DNA of 8,354 bases, taken from positions 1 through 8,354 of the forward strand of contig DASWYB010000013.1 of assembly GCA_036405195.1 (NCBI GenBank), in the 5' to 3' direction. The DNA comes from DASWYB01 sp036405195. GTDB taxonomy: Bacteria; Patescibacteriota; UBA1384; 2-12-FULL-50-11; DASWYB01. The notes under the pieces were generated by a model. That model saw nothing but the letters and a program-made list of their open reading frames with translations, was not told the origin of the DNA and did not search any database. Position numbers and translations under genes: made by a program. Of this stretch, positions 1 to 6,147 are shown piece by piece (positions within the stretch are counted from its first letter, which is position 1; every line of letters starts with the position of its first letter).

Positions 1-9
1 GTCTTTTTT

Positions 10-15
10 CTCCTT
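10..15 (-). promoter_or_regulatory. Possible Shine-Dalgarno for a gene beyond the left edge
   Basis: Read on the minus strand, bases 15 to 10 spell AAGGAG, followed by nine A/G-rich bases up to the window edge. This is where a ribosome binding site would sit if another minus-strand gene began just outside the window, downstream of the UDP-glucose dehydrogenase gene. The start codon is not visible, so this rests only on the motif and its position. No terminator hairpin is visible between base 50 and base 1, which would fit continued transcription. It could equally be chance. Confidence 0.25.
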
Positions 16-50
16 AGCCGATAATAACAGACAAGCAGATAGGCCGCAAT

Positions 51-1370
51 TTAGCTTGAAAGTAACTCGTTATGTGGGGGGAGTGGTCGGCCGATGCTAT
101 CATAAGTTATACCCATGGGATCAAGCGTATCCGGGTCAAAAAGATTACGACCGTCGATAATAAGGGGAGTGCGGAGCCGTTTTTTTATTTCTCTAAAGTC
201 GGGGTAGAGAAAATCCTCCCATTCAGTCGTAATCACTAATGCGTCTGCATCATTACAGCAATCGTACATGAAGGGGCTCAGAGAGATTTTTTGGGGGACT
301 TCTTTTACCACGGGGTCGTAGGCACAAACGGTTGCCCCTTTTTTTAACAAGGCATCAATAATGGTTAGAGCGGGAGATTCTCGGATGTCATCGGTTTTGG
401 CCTTAAAAGACAATCCCCATACGGCGATTCTTTTACTAGCAAGTGACCCGAGATGCTTTTCTAATTTCTCGACAATTCTCAACCGCTGTTTCTGATTCAC
501 TGCTTCAACGGCATGAAGTATTTTGAAAGGTACACCATACTTTTCTCCGCTTGCGACTAGGGCTTTAACATCTTTGGGAAAACAGCTTCCGCCGTATCCT
601 AGTCCCGCATGAAGGTATCGGGCGCCGATGCGTTTATCTAACCCCATGCCCATTGCCACGTCGTCAATTTTGGCTCCCGATGCTTCGCAAAAGTTGGCGA
701 TTTCGTTGATAAAAGAGATTTTTGTAGCCAAGAAGGCATTCGAAGCGTATTTAATTACTTCGGCACTTTTAATTGTGGTTGTGATAAAAGAAATGTCTTT
801 TTGGATAAAAGGTCGGTAAATCTCTCGCAGTAAAGCTTCTGATTTCGGACTATCAATACCTACGACAATCCGGTCTGGCTCCATAAAGTCCTTGACTGCA
901 GCTCCTTCCCGTAAAAATTCAGGGTTAGAAGCAACGTCAAACTCAATTGGCTGCTTGAGGTGTTTCTGAATAGTTGATCTTACAAGCTCAGAAGTGCCCA
1001 CTGGAACGGTCGATTTGGTTACCACGAGGATATGACGAGTGAGATTCTGACCGATTTCTTTGCTCACAGCTTGAACAGCAGATAGGTCGGCGCTATGATC
1101 TTTTTTCGGTGGAGTGCCGACAGCAAGAAAAACAACATCCACATCCGGCAACGTCTTCGCGAGGTCAGTGGAAAAGAGGAGCCTGTCTTTTTCAGAGTTT
1201 CGCTTGACTAAATCATCGAGTTCGGGCTCGTAGATGGGGATCTCTCCGTTTTTCAAGCGTTCTATCTTTGCCATGTCTTTATCGATACACGTAATCATAT
1301 GGCCAGATTCTGCCAAACACGCACCCGTAACAAGTCCTACATAGCCAGTACCAATAATTGCAATTTTCAT
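51..1370 (-). CDS. ugd: UDP-glucose 6-dehydrogenase
   Basis: Predicted cytosolic enzyme that oxidises UDP-glucose to UDP-glucuronate with two NAD+, supplying an acidic sugar for surface glycans. The 439 residues match the usual family length. The N-terminal Rossmann domain opens with GTGYVGL (7-13) and carries VGTPP (84-88) and STVPVGT (120-126). The central part has SNPEFLREG (148-156), Lys207 and Asn211 in KYASNAF, and the catalytic Cys263 in GYGGSCFPKD (258-267). The C-terminal UDP-binding domain contains GLSFKAKTDDIRES (319-332). All key residues of the family are present. These motifs favour UDP-glucose over GDP-mannose or UDP-ManNAc dehydrogenases. The gene is divergent from the rml operon across 102 bases. 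Its ATG has no good Shine-Dalgarno; a -10-like hexamer ends six bases before it, so the mRNA may be leaderless. Confidence 0.95.
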   Translation of the reverse strand: MKIAIIGTGYVGLVTGACLAESGHMITCIDKDMAKIERLKNGEIPIYEPELDDLVKRNSEKDRLLFSTDLAKTLPDVDVVFLAVGTPPKKDHSADLSAVQAVSKEIGQNLTRHILVVTKSTVPVGTSELVRSTIQKHLKQPIEFDVASNPEFLREGAAVKDFMEPDRIVVGIDSPKSEALLREIYRPFIQKDISFITTTIKSAEVIKYASNAFLATKISFINEIANFCEASGAKIDDVAMGMGLDKRIGARYLHAGLGYGGSCFPKDVKALVASGEKYGVPFKILHAVEAVNQKQRLRIVEKLEKHLGSLASKRIAVWGLSFKAKTDDIRESPALTIIDALLKKGATVCAYDPVVKEVPQKISLSPFMYDCCNDADALVITTEWEDFLYPDFREIKKRLRTPLIIDGRNLFDPDTLDPMGITYDSIGRPLPPHNELLSS

Positions 1371-1376
1371 ACCTGC

Positions 1377-1405
1377 ATACTAACGTGCGGTATCATTTCG
1401 AGCAA
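1377..1405 (-). promoter_or_regulatory. Putative promoter of ugd, leaderless type
   Basis: On the minus strand a weak -35 (TTGCTC, 1405-1400) is followed after 17 bases by TAGTAT (1382-1377), a 4/6 match to TATAAT. Only six bases (GCAGGT) separate the hexamer from the ATG at 1370. Transcription starting about seven bases after the -10 would begin at or next to the start codon. The spacing is good but the -35 is poor, so this is inference from position and partial consensus. Confidence 0.4.
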
Positions 1406-1425
1406 GGGAATTGTAAGGGGATGTT

Positions 1426-1453
1426 TTGCAAACAGTGTCAGGCATGTTATTTT
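1426..1453 (+). promoter_or_regulatory. Putative promoter of the rml operon
   Basis: A -35-like TTGCAA (1426-1431) and a -10-like TATTTT (1448-1453) are 16 bases apart, upstream of rmlA and downstream of no other plus-strand gene. A transcript starting near 1460 would have a leader of about 13 bases that still includes the Shine-Dalgarno at 1462-1468. Each hexamer matches the sigma-70 consensus only in part (4/6 each). I see no operator repeat or riboswitch fold in the 102-base divergent region. Confidence 0.35.
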
Positions 1454-1461
1454 AGACAGGT

Positions 1462-1468
1462 AAAGGAG
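1462..1468 (+). promoter_or_regulatory. Shine-Dalgarno of rmlA
   Basis: AAAGGAG lies four bases before the ATG at 1473. The same four-base spacing to AAGGAG occurs before rmlB (2732-2737, ATG at 2742). This supports the chosen rmlA start, and the first residues MKGIILAGG are where the nucleotidyltransferase fold should begin. Confidence 0.75.
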
Positions 1469-1472
1469 CCCT

Positions 1473-2195
1473 ATGAAAGGTATTATTCTTGCTGGTGGCC
1501 GAGCGACCAGACTGCGACCGTTAACGAAAATTACGTCGAAGCAGCTCTTACCGATTTATGATAAACCGATGATTTTTTATCCGATTGAAACGCTCGTTCG
1601 AGCGGGGATAAAAGATATTCTCATTATCATTTCACCTGACTATGCAGGACACTTTCTTAATTTGCTTGGATCGGGAAAAGACTTTGGGGCAAAGTTTAGT
1701 TATGAAATTCAAGATAGCCCAGGTGGCCTCCCAGAAGCCTTTGTGATTGGGGAGAACTTTATTGGGAAAGACAATGTCACACTTATTTTGGGTGATAACA
1801 TTTTCGATTATGATTTCTCGGATGCCATTCGTTCATTTGATAAAGGCGGCCGAATTTTTGCCAAAGAAGTTCATGATCCCGAACGCTTCGGTGTTGTTGC
1901 CTTTGATGAGCATAATAAAGTGTATTCAATCGAAGAGAAGCCGAAAGTGCCAAAGAGCAATTACGCCATTGTGGGGTTATACGTCTATGATAACCGGGTT
2001 ATTGAGTATTCCAAAAATCTCGCTCCTTCGGCTCGGGGAGAGCTTGAAATTACCGACTTGCACAGAAAGTATCTCAAGGACGGAGAGTTAGATGTACGGC
2101 TTATTGACGGAATTTGGGAAGATGCAGGAACGTTCGACAGTCTCTTACGGGCTAATAATATTATGGCGGAAAAAGCTAAAAAGGGAGCGGCATGA
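1473..2195 (+). CDS. rmlA: Glucose-1-phosphate thymidylyltransferase, short form
   Basis: Predicted first enzyme of dTDP-deoxysugar synthesis, joining glucose-1-phosphate and dTTP to give dTDP-glucose and pyrophosphate in the cytosol. The nucleotidyltransferase signature is LAGGRATRLRPLT (6-18), with Ala11 where most relatives have Gly. It is followed by KQLLPIYDKPMIFYPI (23-38), the hallmark of the thymidylyltransferase branch. Asp108 in GDNIF and Asp217 in WEDAGT should bind the metal. SIEEKP (152-157), YAIVGLYVYD (164-173) and RGELEITDL (188-196) complete the core. At 240 residues it lacks the roughly 50 C-terminal residues of classical RmlA of about 290, which form the second nucleotide-binding site involved in feedback control. 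It is the first gene of a four-gene operon, and its TGA stop overlaps the next ATG (ATGA), implying translational coupling. Other sugar-1-phosphate nucleotidyltransferases are possible but less likely in this context. Confidence 0.92.
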   Translation: MKGIILAGGRATRLRPLTKITSKQLLPIYDKPMIFYPIETLVRAGIKDILIIISPDYAGHFLNLLGSGKDFGAKFSYEIQDSPGGLPEAFVIGENFIGKDNVTLILGDNIFDYDFSDAIRSFDKGGRIFAKEVHDPERFGVVAFDEHNKVYSIEEKPKVPKSNYAIVGLYVYDNRVIEYSKNLAPSARGELEITDLHRKYLKDGELDVRLIDGIWEDAGTFDSLLRANNIMAEKAKKGAA

Positions 2196-2731
2196 CACCA
2201 GACTTGTTAACGGCTGATTCTCGAGAAGTGTACACCATTCAATCCTACGAAAAGGCTCCTCAAATTGAAGGAGTCGTGGCCAAAGACATCGCTTGTTTTG
2301 TTGATGATGGCGGATATTTTATGGAGTTAGGGAGGTTTGATAAAGGCATCAGCCAGCTATTTCCCGATTTTGAAGCCAAGCAAATGAGCTACTCGCAAGT
2401 TTTGCCGGGCGCAGTCAAAGCGTTTCACCTTCATATGAATCAAGAAGATGTTTGGTTTATTCCTCCTCATGAACGGCTGTTAGTGGTTCTCTCTGATCAG
2501 CGAGAAAATTCTCCGACCAAGGGGGTTACCATGCGTTTTGTTATGGGGGGAGGGAAGTCCCGATTACTCTATATCCCTCGTGGTGTGGCTCATGGGGCCG
2601 CCAATCTCGGCGATGCGCCCGCTTCTATTATTTATTTTGTCAATCAGCAGTTTAACTTAGAAAAACCAGATGAAGGCCGGCTGCCATGGGATTTTCTCGG
2701 CGCCGATATATGGGAAATGACCAAAGGGTAG
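2192..2731 (+). CDS. rmlC: dTDP-4-dehydrorhamnose 3,5-epimerase-like cupin
   Basis: Predicted cytosolic cupin that epimerises dTDP-4-keto-6-deoxyglucose at C3 and C5 before reduction by RmlD. The cupin core has KAFHLHMNQEDVWF (76-89), SDQRENSPTKG (101-111) and YIPRGVAHG (127-135). The tail PDEGRLPWD (159-167) followed by ADIWE (171-175) resembles the WxDPDI end of RmlC proteins. Length (179) is normal. The classical RGLHxQ active-site box is replaced by a K-A-F-H-x-H form. His79 aligns with the catalytic base, but the following lysine of classical enzymes (QxKLVRV) is not evident. This HxH branch is also annotated as a 3,5-epimerase in many genomes, and HxH also occurs in sugar 3,4-ketoisomerases of the FdtA/WxcM type. 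Operon position between rmlA and rmlB favours the rhamnose route, so the family is secure and the exact reaction less so. The start is set by the 4-base overlap with rmlA. Confidence 0.82.
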   Translation: MTPDLLTADSREVYTIQSYEKAPQIEGVVAKDIACFVDDGGYFMELGRFDKGISQLFPDFEAKQMSYSQVLPGAVKAFHLHMNQEDVWFIPPHERLLVVLSDQRENSPTKGVTMRFVMGGGKSRLLYIPRGVAHGAANLGDAPASIIYFVNQQFNLEKPDEGRLPWDFLGADIWEMTKG

Positions 2732-2737
2732 AAGGAG
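2732..2737 (+). promoter_or_regulatory. Shine-Dalgarno of rmlB
   Basis: AAGGAG begins directly after the TAG stop of the cupin gene and ends four bases before the rmlB ATG. The 10-base intergenic gap therefore consists only of this site and its spacer, as expected inside an operon. Confidence 0.75.
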
Positions 2738-2741
2738 TTCT

Positions 2742-3728
2742 ATGCGAATACTTGTAACGGGCGGTGCTGGCTTTATTGGAACGAACTTCGTCTACCATAT
2801 GGTTTCCCTGGGGCATGATGTTACTGTCCTTGATAAACTCACGTATGCGGGTGGTCGTGATAATTTAGAACCACTCGGTTCAAAAGTAAAGCTAGTGGTG
2901 GGCGATATTTGTGACTCGGCATGCGTTGGTACGGCGGTCCAAGGAATTGATTGGGTCGCTCATTTTGCAGCTGAAAGTCATAATACCAGAAGTGAGTTTG
3001 ACCCGGATGTATTTTACCGTACGAATGTTGAAGGTACCCGAGTTATGCTTGATGAATCGTTACGAGCCAATGTTAAACGATTCTTACATATCTCTACTGA
3101 TGAGGTATATGGATCAATTGAAAACGGATACTTTGCGGAAGCTGACAAGATAAAGGGTGACAGCCAAGCTACGTCGGCATATTCAAAGTCAAAGTCACTT
3201 GCTGATGATCTCGCCTTAGAGTATGCCGCTAAAGGTGCCCCCATTTTAGTGAGCCGAACGACGAATAATTTTGGTCCGTGGCAGTTCCCCGAAAAAGCCT
3301 TGCCACGTTGGATTACCAATCTTCTTATGGGAAAGAAAATTCCACTATGGGGTGAAGGTTTACAGGTTCGCGATTGGTTGTACGCTCCTATTCACGCTGA
3401 GGCTCTCAATTTTGTTTTAGAGCATGGCCAACTCGGAGAGGCGTATAATATAGCCGCCAATCATGACCCCGAAATTACCAATAAACAGGCGGCGTTATGG
3501 TTATGTGAGATACTTCACAAAGATCCAGAGGAGATGATTGAATATATCCCTGATCCTCGGCCCAATCATGATTTTCGTTACGCCCTTAATACTGAAAAGA
3601 TAGCGTCCTTAGGCTGGAAGCCTTCGGGTAAGGCCCGGTCTCAGTTTGAAGAAACTGTCGAATGGTATCAGTCTCACGAAGCGTGGTGGAGAAAGCGTAA
3701 AGAAGAAGCCGAACGCATTTATCAATAA
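2742..3728 (+). CDS. rmlB: dTDP-glucose 4,6-dehydratase
   Basis: Predicted cytosolic extended short-chain dehydrogenase that converts dTDP-glucose to dTDP-4-keto-6-deoxyglucose with tightly bound NAD+. Visible motifs are the NAD-binding GGAGFIG (7-13), AAESH (76-80), ISTDEVYGS (117-125) with the dehydratase pair Asp120-Glu121, and the YxxxK catalytic motif Tyr147-Lys151. Substrate-site boxes are RTTNNFGPWQFPEK (172-185) and GEGLQVRDWLY (204-214), typical of RmlB. YNIAANHDPEITN (235-247) matches the usual YNIGGxNE box with changes. The usual SHVDRSI segment reads SHNTRSEFD here. Length 328 is within the family range. The Asp-Glu pair together with the QVRDWLY box separates it from UDP-glucose 4-epimerases and UDP-glucuronate decarboxylases. 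It is the third gene of the rml operon, with 10-base gaps on both sides. Confidence 0.94.
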   Translation: MRILVTGGAGFIGTNFVYHMVSLGHDVTVLDKLTYAGGRDNLEPLGSKVKLVVGDICDSACVGTAVQGIDWVAHFAAESHNTRSEFDPDVFYRTNVEGTRVMLDESLRANVKRFLHISTDEVYGSIENGYFAEADKIKGDSQATSAYSKSKSLADDLALEYAAKGAPILVSRTTNNFGPWQFPEKALPRWITNLLMGKKIPLWGEGLQVRDWLYAPIHAEALNFVLEHGQLGEAYNIAANHDPEITNKQAALWLCEILHKDPEEMIEYIPDPRPNHDFRYALNTEKIASLGWKPSGKARSQFEETVEWYQSHEAWWRKRKEEAERIYQ

Positions 3729-3733
3729 GGAGG
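3727..3733 (+). promoter_or_regulatory. Shine-Dalgarno of rmlD, deciding a GTG start
   Basis: AAGGAGG overlaps the TAA stop of rmlB and is followed by five bases and GTG at 3739. The site selects this GTG over the upstream in-frame ATG at 3646, which would add 31 hydrophilic residues ahead of the Rossmann strand and lies deep inside rmlB. An in-frame GTG at 3733 overlaps the site itself and is unlikely to be used. Confidence 0.8.
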
Positions 3734-3738
3734 TGGGA

Positions 3739-4590
3739 GTGAGGATCTTTCTTACCGGGGCACAGGGACAATTAGGAAAGGCCTGCCAGGCGGAGTTTGC
3801 CACGCATAAGCTTTTCTTGGCTGATATAGATACATGCGATATTACGGATTCGGAATCGTGTCGTACGGCTCTGGAATCGTTCTCGCCCGACTTAATTATC
3901 CATACCGCAGCGTATACAAATGTAAAACAGGCCGAAGTAGATCCAGATGTCTGCTACCGGGTTAACCTAGACGGAACCTATAATCTTGCTCGATATGCCC
4001 GGGCGCATAGCTGCAGATTTGTATACATATCAACAGATTTTGTATTTGGGGGAGAGTCAGATAAACCCTATAACGAGCATGATGCAGTAAATCCACAAAG
4101 TGTATATGCCCGTTCCAAGCTTGCGGGAGAACTACTTGTGCAAGACTTGGTTCGTGATCACTATATTCTTCGCACGGCATGGTTATATGGCGCAGGTAAA
4201 AACTTTGTTCAGACAATTATTACATTAGCCCAAACAAAGGAAGAGTTGCCAGTCGTCTCTGATCAGTATGGTACGCCAACCTACGCTGTGGATTTAGCCC
4301 ATTATATCAGCCAGGTTTTACAGACTCAGACACCGGGAATTTATCATGCGACTAACGAAGGCAGCGCATCCTGGGCTGATTTTGCTCGCGAAATTCTTCG
4401 GCTCAAAGGGTTAACAAATCAGGTAATTCCTATTACTACCCAAGAAGCGGCAATTCGTTTTTCCGATCCGACCGTACGTCCCGCTTACTCTGTATTGAAT
4501 AAAGACAAGCTCAAACGTATTACACCGGTACGGAAGTGGCAGGAAGCCTTACAGGACTACTTATCCGCCCCTACGACCCGAAATAAATAA
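3739..4590 (+). CDS. rmlD: dTDP-4-dehydrorhamnose reductase
   Basis: Predicted last enzyme of the pathway, reducing dTDP-4-keto-L-rhamnose to dTDP-L-rhamnose with NAD(P)H in the cytosol. From the GTG start the protein is 283 residues, normal for the family. It opens with RIFLTGAQGQLG (2-13), the nucleotide-binding strand and glycine motif. Further boxes are HTAAYTNV (55-62), VNLDGTYNLA (75-84), ISTDFVFGG (97-105) and the catalytic YxxxK, Tyr123-Lys127, in YARSKLAGE (123-131). ILRTAWLYG (143-151), VVSDQYGTPT (172-181) and RPAYSVLNKDKL (247-258) are also typical. TAVDKAE of most relatives reads TNVKQAE here. It closes the operon. Its last 34 bases overlap the end of the convergent membrane-protein gene, so no intergenic space exists for a terminator. 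Confidence 0.93.
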   Translation: MRIFLTGAQGQLGKACQAEFATHKLFLADIDTCDITDSESCRTALESFSPDLIIHTAAYTNVKQAEVDPDVCYRVNLDGTYNLARYARAHSCRFVYISTDFVFGGESDKPYNEHDAVNPQSVYARSKLAGELLVQDLVRDHYILRTAWLYGAGKNFVQTIITLAQTKEELPVVSDQYGTPTYAVDLAHYISQVLQTQTPGIYHATNEGSASWADFAREILRLKGLTNQVIPITTQEAAIRFSDPTVRPAYSVLNKDKLKRITPVRKWQEALQDYLSAPTTRNK

Positions 4591-6107
4591 ATCTTCTTTT
4601 CGGGTTGCTCAAATGTAGCAACTAATTTTACCACGGGTGAGCGAAGATAATTATATGTAATATCAGTATTATTCACTTGGCTACTTTCTCGGTCAGGTCT
4701 CTCTTCAACATAGACATAATCAATCCCTTTAAGGGTTTCCTTTAAATCTACCAAGTGAAGGACTTTAGGAATCATCGCCGTTGGTAACTGCCACATCACT
4801 TCTCGGTTTGGGAGGAAGAATCCGAGGTAATAATTATCGTGGAAAATCAGAATTTTCGATCCTTCAGGAGTGTTTTTCTCAAGATAATCAGAGGCCAGTT
4901 GATCAACAGGTAGGTGATGGACCAAGTTACTAGGGTGAGTTGCAATTGCAAACCGTTTTGTCGTGCTTGGATAGGCAAGGAAAATAATCAAGATAATAAT
5001 GACTGCAAAGAGCCAGCGTGGGAGTCCATGCTCAACAATATAGCTCCATACAAGATGGACAAAAACGCCACTCAGCAAGGCTAATGGGATTGCAAGGTCC
5101 CGCGCTAATCGAACGGGATATGCCAGTGCTTCCATCCGGGATCCCAGGAAAAGAACACAGCTCCATATAATAAGAAGAGCGACTGCATTCCAAGCTGTGT
5201 CGGCGGGCCTTTTTTTGAGAAAGTAGAGGCCTGCAAAAAATCCCATTATTCCGAGGTAGACAACCGCTTCTCCGATTTCTTGAGGATAAAGGCTGATCCG
5301 CCATATTGCGTTGGGATCGTCAAGGACTCCTTTGAAGTGAATAAAGGGGTAGTGAAAGCTTGTTGCCATAAACTGATTTGCGAGACTAAAGACGGAGTTT
5401 TCAGTGAGGGGGCTATGTAACAGCCAGTTGAGAGTGAGAAATCCGAGTAGTAAAGATACTATCAGTACGAATAAAATAAGGAACCAACTGATTCTTTTTT
5501 GACGACAGTATTGTGTGAGAAAAACAAGTAAGAATATGCCCATAGTAGCGAGTGCATACAGGGTCGTGAGGTGATGAGAAAAAGCAAGAATAATAAATCC
5601 AAGGACAAAGAGAAAAATTGCTCGTGCTTTTTTAACGGAGTGAAATATGTTTTCAAACAAAATAAAGGCTAAAGGGAGTACTGTTCCGGCGGCTAAAACG
5701 TTAGGGAAGCTTCCGTCATAAAGGGTCTGGAGGGGCTGGAGAGACGTGAATCCTAAAAGTAAAAGGCTCGTGTAGCCAGCGAGAGGACTAAAGAAGCGAC
5801 GGTTGAAAATATACAGGCTAATGGAGCTTGTCACTAAGAGCAATGGGCCCAACCAAGCCATAGCTGTGATGGTTGGAAGTCTGGTTACTGAGCTCAGGAG
5901 TATGGTCAAAATATGCCAGAGGGTATGATAACGAAAGATCTGGCCAATATCGCCGTTTAGGATGTTTCTTACCACTTCATTGTGGGGTACTGCATCTAAG
6001 CCTGGTGGCACGCTGTAGCGAAAAATAAGTTGATTTAAGTAACTAAAAAAAACGAGGCCGAGCAGCACCGTGAAAAACAGAAAATAGTGTCCTCTCCTTG
6101 TTTCCAT
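4557..6107 (-). CDS. Polytopic membrane protein, GT-C glycosyltransferase-like
   Basis: I do not recognise a named family. The 516 residues show about 11-12 hydrophobic segments, roughly at 7-25, 63-76, 84-101, 107-122, 136-153, 161-176, 181-198, 207-229, 281-297, 304-322, 335-356 and 364-379. A soluble, probably extracytoplasmic tail of about 130 residues follows (385-516). The first loop contains PPGLDAVPHNEVVRNIL (34-50). An acidic residue in the first outer loop (Asp38), with His42 nearby, recalls the GT-C lipid-linked sugar transferases. An SHH motif lies at 177-179, and a later RLARDLAIPL helix starts at 333. The tail contains SDYLEKNTPEGSKIL (406-420) and IDYVYVEER (462-470), a layout common in such membrane transferases. 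A role in adding a sugar to a surface glycan fits the neighbours but is inference. It follows the ligase-like gene by 40 bases on the same strand. No Shine-Dalgarno precedes the ATG. Its 3' end overlaps rmlD by 34 bases. Confidence 0.75.
   Translation of the reverse strand: METRRGHYFLFFTVLLGLVFFSYLNQLIFRYSVPPGLDAVPHNEVVRNILNGDIGQIFRYHTLWHILTILLSSVTRLPTITAMAWLGPLLLVTSSISLYIFNRRFFSPLAGYTSLLLLGFTSLQPLQTLYDGSFPNVLAAGTVLPLAFILFENIFHSVKKARAIFLFVLGFIILAFSHHLTTLYALATMGIFLLVFLTQYCRQKRISWFLILFVLIVSLLLGFLTLNWLLHSPLTENSVFSLANQFMATSFHYPFIHFKGVLDDPNAIWRISLYPQEIGEAVVYLGIMGFFAGLYFLKKRPADTAWNAVALLIIWSCVLFLGSRMEALAYPVRLARDLAIPLALLSGVFVHLVWSYIVEHGLPRWLFAVIIILIIFLAYPSTTKRFAIATHPSNLVHHLPVDQLASDYLEKNTPEGSKILIFHDNYYLGFFLPNREVMWQLPTAMIPKVLHLVDLKETLKGIDYVYVEERPDRESSQVNNTDITYNYLRSPVVKLVATFEQPEKKIYLFRVVGADK
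4574..4607 (+). other. Hairpin spanning the convergent gene ends
   Basis: CGACCCGAAA (4574-4583) can pair with TTTCGGGTTG (4598-4607), giving ten pairs including one G-U, around a 14-base loop that contains the rmlD TAA stop. Being an inverted repeat, it can form in transcripts of either strand. Neither side carries a U-tract directly after the stem, so it is not a standard intrinsic terminator. It could protect the mRNA 3' end or slow polymerase where the two convergent genes meet. The pairing is visible in the sequence; the role is unknown. Confidence 0.4.
4603..4629 (+). terminator. Weak candidate terminator of the rml operon
   Basis: GTTGCT (4604-4609) and AGCAAC (4617-4622) form a perfect 6-bp stem around a 7-base loop, extendable by one G-U pair. 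It is followed by TAATTTT, a short imperfect U-tract. It lies 13 bases past the rmlD stop, inside the coding sequence of the opposite gene. The left arm shares bases 4603-4607 with the preceding hairpin, so the two folds exclude each other. The stem is short and the U-tract poor. Confidence 0.35.
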
Positions 6108-6113
6108 ATTTCT

Positions 6114-6142
6114 ATGCTATCAGGCAAACGCTTACGATCCAA
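6114..6142 (-). promoter_or_regulatory. Putative leaderless promoter of the GT-C-like gene
   Basis: On the minus strand TTGGAT (6142-6137) and TAGCAT (6119-6114) are 17 bases apart within the 40-base gap behind the ligase-like gene. The -10-like hexamer ends six bases before the ATG at 6107, so transcription would start at about the A of the start codon. No Shine-Dalgarno is present in the gap. The gene may instead, or also, be transcribed with the gene upstream. The -35 match is only 3/6. Confidence 0.35.
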
Positions 6143-6147
6143 GAGGC

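Noticed and set aside
1358..1561. Plus-strand open frame across the ugd/rmlA divergent region
   Set aside because: It begins inside ugd, runs into rmlA in another frame, encodes no recognisable motif, and covers the promoters of both genes.
2190..2211. Alternative genetic code with TGA as glycine or tryptophan
   Set aside because: TGA ends rmlA in an ATGA overlap with the next gene, and none of the reading frames of full family length needs an internal TGA.
3646..3738. N-terminal extension of rmlD from an upstream in-frame ATG
   Set aside because: It lies inside rmlB and adds 31 charged residues before the Rossmann strand; a strong AAGGAGG site points to the GTG at 3739.
5032..5304. Minus-strand 90-residue open frame inside the GT-C-like gene
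   Set aside because: It is an out-of-frame shadow of a well-supported hydrophobic protein and lacks its own ribosome binding site or motif.
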